Below are positions 61,206 to 64,000 of a stretch of DNA of 64,000 nt, piece after piece. The stretch's first letter is position 1. Every line of letters starts with the position of its first letter. Under the pieces are notes generated by a model that saw nothing but the letters and a program-made list of their open reading frames with translations, searched no databases and was not told the DNA's origin. The position numbers and the translations under genes are program-made. The stretch is from the NCBI RefSeq assembly GCF_018398425.1, contig NZ_JADPMV010000001.1, positions 1,426,001 through 1,490,000 on the forward strand, written 5' to 3'. This DNA comes from Pseudomonas lalucatii. Its GTDB lineage: Bacteria; Pseudomonadota; Gammaproteobacteria; Pseudomonadales; Pseudomonadaceae.

Positions 61206-62560
61206 CCCAGCAGCACGAGCAGCACGAGCAGCTCAGCGCCACCCTGCTGCTGGTCGATGATGAGGAAAACATCCTCAAGAGCCTATGCCGCCAGCTACGT
61301 CACGAGCCTTACGAAATCCTCATCGCCAACGGCGCCGAACAGGCTCTGCAGTTGCTCAATCAAAAGTCTGTTGACTTGCTGATTTCCGACGCGCGCATGC
61401 CGGGCATGGATGGCGCCACCCTGCTTACCGAGGTGCAGCAGCGCTGGCCTGAATGCGTGCGCATCCTCCTCACCGGGCAAGCCGACCTCAGCACTACGAT
61501 CAAGGCAATCAACCAGGGGCGAATCTACCGTTACATCAGTAAACCCTGGGATGATGAGGAGTTGCGCCTGACCATCCGTCAGGCGCTGGCATTCCAGCAC
61601 TCCGAGCGTGAGCGCGAGCGCCTCGAGCAACTCACCAAGGAACAGAACCAAAGACTGCAAGAGCTCAACACGACTCTCGAGCTGCGGGTTCGCGCCCGCA
61701 CCGAGGAGCTGCAGCAAACCGCCGACATGCTCGATCTTGCCTATGCCGAGTTGAAGCGCAGCTACGTGACTGCCACCGAGGTGTTCTCCGGACTGGTCGC
61801 CCAGCGTATTCCGCGTGACAAGCAGGCCAACAGCCAGGTTATCGCCTTGCTCCGCGCCTACTGCGAGCACCATGGCTACGATGAGAACATGAGCCGCGAC
61901 CTGGCCATGGCTGCGGCGCTGTACAATCTCGGCAAGCTGACCTGGAATGACAATCTGCTCCGAAGTCCGGCGGATCTGCTCTACAAGACCGAACGTGAGC
62001 GCTATCGGCAATACCCGGTATTGGGTGAAAGCCTGCTGATGAGTCTCGAGCCGCTGCAGGATGCTGCCCGGCTGATTCGCCATCATCAGGAACGCTGGGA
62101 CGGTGGCGGTTTTCCCGACCGCCTCAAGGGCGAGACTATCCCCCTGGGCGCACGCCTGCTCAAGCTGGCGGTGGACTTCGTCGAACTGCAATGCGGCCTG
62201 GTGTTGGAGCGCAGGCTGAGCCGCGACGAAGCCTTGCTGCTGATCCAGAAATACAGCGGCAAACTCTATGACCCACAGCTGTGCGAGCGCTTTGTCGTAC
62301 TGTGTACTGAACTCGCTCCTGATCTGGCACTGGCGGACCCCAGCATCCTGGCAGTCGACACCCGGCGACTGGAGCCTGGCATGCTGCTGGCCCGAAATCT
62401 AAATGCTGAAAATGGCACCCTGCTGCTCAACGAAGGCAAGCAACTTAGCCGTGCGCTGATCGATAAACTGATCGCCTTCGAGCAGAGCGAAGGGGCGCGT
62501 TACACCTTGTTCGTTCGCCCCGCGCCCCAAACTAGCATCACCTCACAGGACGCCGTTTGA
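61202..62560 (+). CDS. Response regulator with degenerate HD-GYP-like output domain
   Basis: 452 residues. Receiver domain (LLVDDEENILKSLCRQL; phospho-acceptor Asp in LLISDARMPGMDG; KPWDDEE). A coiled segment (~140-190) is followed by an HD-GYP-like domain (~195-340). The HD pair is replaced: the position reads AALYNLGKLTWND instead of HDIGK, and the GYP motif is GFP (RWDGGGFPDRLKGE). Cyclic-di-GMP hydrolysis is therefore unlikely; it may bind the nucleotide or a partner. Confidence 0.85.
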   Translation: MTQQHEQHEQLSATLLLVDDEENILKSLCRQLRHEPYEILIANGAEQALQLLNQKSVDLLISDARMPGMDGATLLTEVQQRWPECVRILLTGQADLSTTIKAINQGRIYRYISKPWDDEELRLTIRQALAFQHSERERERLEQLTKEQNQRLQELNTTLELRVRARTEELQQTADMLDLAYAELKRSYVTATEVFSGLVAQRIPRDKQANSQVIALLRAYCEHHGYDENMSRDLAMAAALYNLGKLTWNDNLLRSPADLLYKTERERYRQYPVLGESLLMSLEPLQDAARLIRHHQERWDGGGFPDRLKGETIPLGARLLKLAVDFVELQCGLVLERRLSRDEALLLIQKYSGKLYDPQLCERFVVLCTELAPDLALADPSILAVDTRRLEPGMLLARNLNAENGTLLLNEGKQLSRALIDKLIAFEQSEGARYTLFVRPAPQTSITSQDAV

Positions 62561-63090
62561 TGATCAAGATCCAGCTGGTTGACGACGAACCGCAGATTCT
62601 CAAAGCCCTGCAGCGACTACTCCGGCTCCAGGACTGGGAGGTACACGCCTTCAGTGATGTAAATCAGGCACTGGATGCGCTGACAGAGCATGAATATGCG
62701 GTGATCGTTTCAGATTACAAGATGCCCCATGTGGACGGTATCACCTACCTGCAGTTCACCAAACAGCGGCAACCGAACGCCATGCGCCTACTACTGAGCG
62801 GTCAGGGCGATCGTCAATCGATGATGAAGGCCATCAACCAGGCGGAGGTTTATCGCTTTATCTCCAAACCCTGGGAAGACTACGAGGTCGAGTCTGCCCT
62901 GCGCAGCGCCATCGATCTCTACCTGCTGCGTACCGAGAACCAACGCCTACTCGAGCAGCTGCACCTGCAGCAAAGCGCTCTGGACCACCAGCAACAGGAA
63001 CTACTGCGCCTGGAAACGGAGCATCCAGGCCTTACCCGAGTGCGCCGCGACAGTGACGGCTCGGTGCTGATCGATGGGTTCAACGGCTAA
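62560..63090 (+). CDS. Response regulator, receiver plus coiled tail
   Basis: 176 residues. Receiver domain (IQLVDDEPQILKALQRLLRL; Asp in VIVSDYKMPHVDG; SKPWEDYEVE), followed by a ~50-residue coiled-coil tail with no DNA-binding domain. ATG 62560 overlaps the previous stop (TGATG). Probably a partner of, or phosphate sink for, the kinase at 59919. Confidence 0.88.
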   Translation: MIKIQLVDDEPQILKALQRLLRLQDWEVHAFSDVNQALDALTEHEYAVIVSDYKMPHVDGITYLQFTKQRQPNAMRLLLSGQGDRQSMMKAINQAEVYRFISKPWEDYEVESALRSAIDLYLLRTENQRLLEQLHLQQSALDHQQQELLRLETEHPGLTRVRRDSDGSVLIDGFNG

Positions 63091-63122
63091 CTGCGACCGT
63101 CCGGTATTCGGCGCACATCCTT

Positions 63123-63326
63123 TAGCAGGTCGTTGAAAAATGTAGTGAGCGAAAACTAGACAAGGCGAAATCAGCCGAAACGCAGCGAAGCGGAGTAACA
63201 GAAAGAGGCTGGTCCGCAGGGCGAGCGAAGCGAGTAAAAAGCGCAGCGCACGAGCTGTACATGAGCATTTTGAGATTGATTTCAACGCCGAATAGCCGAG
63301 CGCAGTAGTTTTTCAACACCCTGCTA
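63123..63326. repeat. MITE-like inverted-repeat element (204 bp)
   Basis: Non-coding segment bounded by TAGCAGG..GTTGAAAAA at the left and the complement TTTTTCAAC..CCTGCTA at the right. The ends match over most of 20 bases with a 2-base mismatch, and the interior is not coding. The structure is that of a miniature transposable element of pseudomonads; it inserted between the response regulator and the next gene. Confidence 0.75.
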
Positions 63327-63347
63327 GACGCATACAAGGATCTCAGG

Positions 63348-64000
63348 ATGGACATTAGCCTTCGACATGTGGTCTGCCTGGTGTATCTCCATACCCTTGG
63401 CCTCGCCGCGCTGGCCATATCGACCATCAGCCTCGGCGGTTATCTGCTGGCTGACTCCGCCTACCTCGCCCACAGCATGCTGCTACTCGACAGCACCCTG
63501 GCCGCCCTGCTGTTGGGCGTCGGCATGCTGGCCTACGCCAATCACCGGCAAAGCCTGCTTCGCATAACGGCCGGACTGTTGCTGGCCATCGGTTTGTACA
63601 GCCTACTGGTCAATGCGCTAGCGCCAGACAGCACTCAGGCCCGCTCGCTGATCAGCGACGCCCCCCCCATGCGCAGCTCCATGGCCCTGGTTTTTTGTCT
63701 GGTTGCCGCAGGTCTGCTCATCGCTCGCTGGCACCCCCTGAGCAGGCGCTTGACTTGCGGCCTTGGCGTGGCGTTGATCGGCCTCGCAGGACTCTCACAA
63801 CTGGCCACGGACCACCCCGCCCTGAGCGGTTGGCAACTGGGCACCAGCTATGCAGCCTACGACGCGGCCAACCTCTTAACCCTGTGCTGTGGGCTGGCCC
63901 TAGTGTGTATGGGCGTGAGCGCAGTAAAGCACATCACCCCGTTTGATCGAGTCACCCTGGCCGTCGGGTTACTGTGCGCCGTGATGAGCGCCATGGGCTG
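63348..64000 (+). CDS. Multi-pass membrane protein, N-terminal part (window edge)
   Basis: At least 217 residues with about seven hydrophobic segments (LHTLGLAALAISTISLGGYL, LLLDSTLAALLLGVGMLAYA and so on). ATG 63348 has AAGG further upstream. The C-terminal part lies beyond the window. Such N-terminal modules often carry PAS, kinase or GGDEF output domains, which would fit the signalling genes just upstream. Confidence 0.7.
   Translation, partial: MDISLRHVVCLVYLHTLGLAALAISTISLGGYLLADSAYLAHSMLLLDSTLAALLLGVGMLAYANHRQSLLRITAGLLLAIGLYSLLVNALAPDSTQARSLISDAPPMRSSMALVFCLVAAGLLIARWHPLSRRLTCGLGVALIGLAGLSQLATDHPALSGWQLGTSYAAYDAANLLTLCCGLALVCMGVSAVKHITPFDRVTLAVGLLCAVMSAMG

Noticed and set aside
1..64000. 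CRISPR arrays, tRNA or rRNA genes
   Set aside because: No regularly spaced repeat array or recognisable cloverleaf/rRNA sequence was seen. The three 42-bp-spaced palindromes before hipA are too few and too symmetrical to be CRISPR.

Overview
The window looks like Pseudomonas DNA. The coding is GC-rich, and it carries an MvaT-family nucleoid protein, OprD-family porins, a catR/catBCA catechol cluster and a Pseudomonas-style iac cluster for indole-3-acetic acid (IAA). It reads as accessory DNA (an integrative element or genomic island, possibly plasmid-derived) ending near 59 kb in what may be chromosomal signalling genes. All function calls come from reading translated sequence by eye; no database search was run.

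Layout. 1-3.1 kb: an IS66 copy running off the left edge, then most of an IS1111-type (IS110 family) element. 3.3-9.7 kb: an outer-membrane channel and a phenylacetaldehyde dehydrogenase, a MarR regulator, and decayed IS3/IS5 remnants next to a broken second dehydrogenase. 9.8-18.1 kb (minus strand): a branched-chain-type ABC importer (binding protein, permease, fused permease-ATPase, ATPase), a ketopantoate-reductase-like enzyme, a class II aldolase and a PAS chemoreceptor in one operon. 18.9-26.3 kb (plus): iacHABICDEFG, converting IAA to catechol. 26.6-28.6 kb: an OprD porin and a NIPSNAP protein. 28.7-32.1 kb: catR and catBCA, carrying catechol on to beta-ketoadipate enol-lactone. Together these give sensing, uptake and catabolism of an aromatic auxin on one segment. 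32.3-34.6 kb: pseudogenes (arylformamidase-like hydrolase, chemoreceptor, porin fragment).

35-38.5 kb: a damaged integrase with alpA, a complete IS66 identical to the first in the parts compared, and the displaced right end of the IS1111-type element. 38.6-41.9 kb: two AraC regulators (GlxA-like and FeaR-like) around a SnoaL-like and a DJ-1/PfpI protein. 41.9-43.2 kb: an intact IS3 element. 44.1-55.9 kb: a traG-RHH-trbBCDEJKLFGI mating-pair/type IV secretion module, with no relaxase in the window. 56-58.6 kb: a hipA-hipB module with three evenly spaced operators, mvaT, and a second alpA plus integrase fragment. 59-64 kb: an unknown protein, a histidine kinase with two response regulators, a MITE-like repeat and the start of a membrane protein.

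The main structural result is a 34-kb inversion. The eight bases inside the first IS66 copy are the reverse complement of the eight bases outside the second, and the two ends of one IS1111-type element now lie 35 kb apart. The segment 1854-35988, holding the whole IAA/catechol block, therefore appears to have flipped by recombination between the two inverted IS66 copies. Un-flipping it makes the two alpA-integrase modules direct repeats about 56.5 kb apart and brings the dehydrogenase to within about 7 kb of the FeaR-like regulator.
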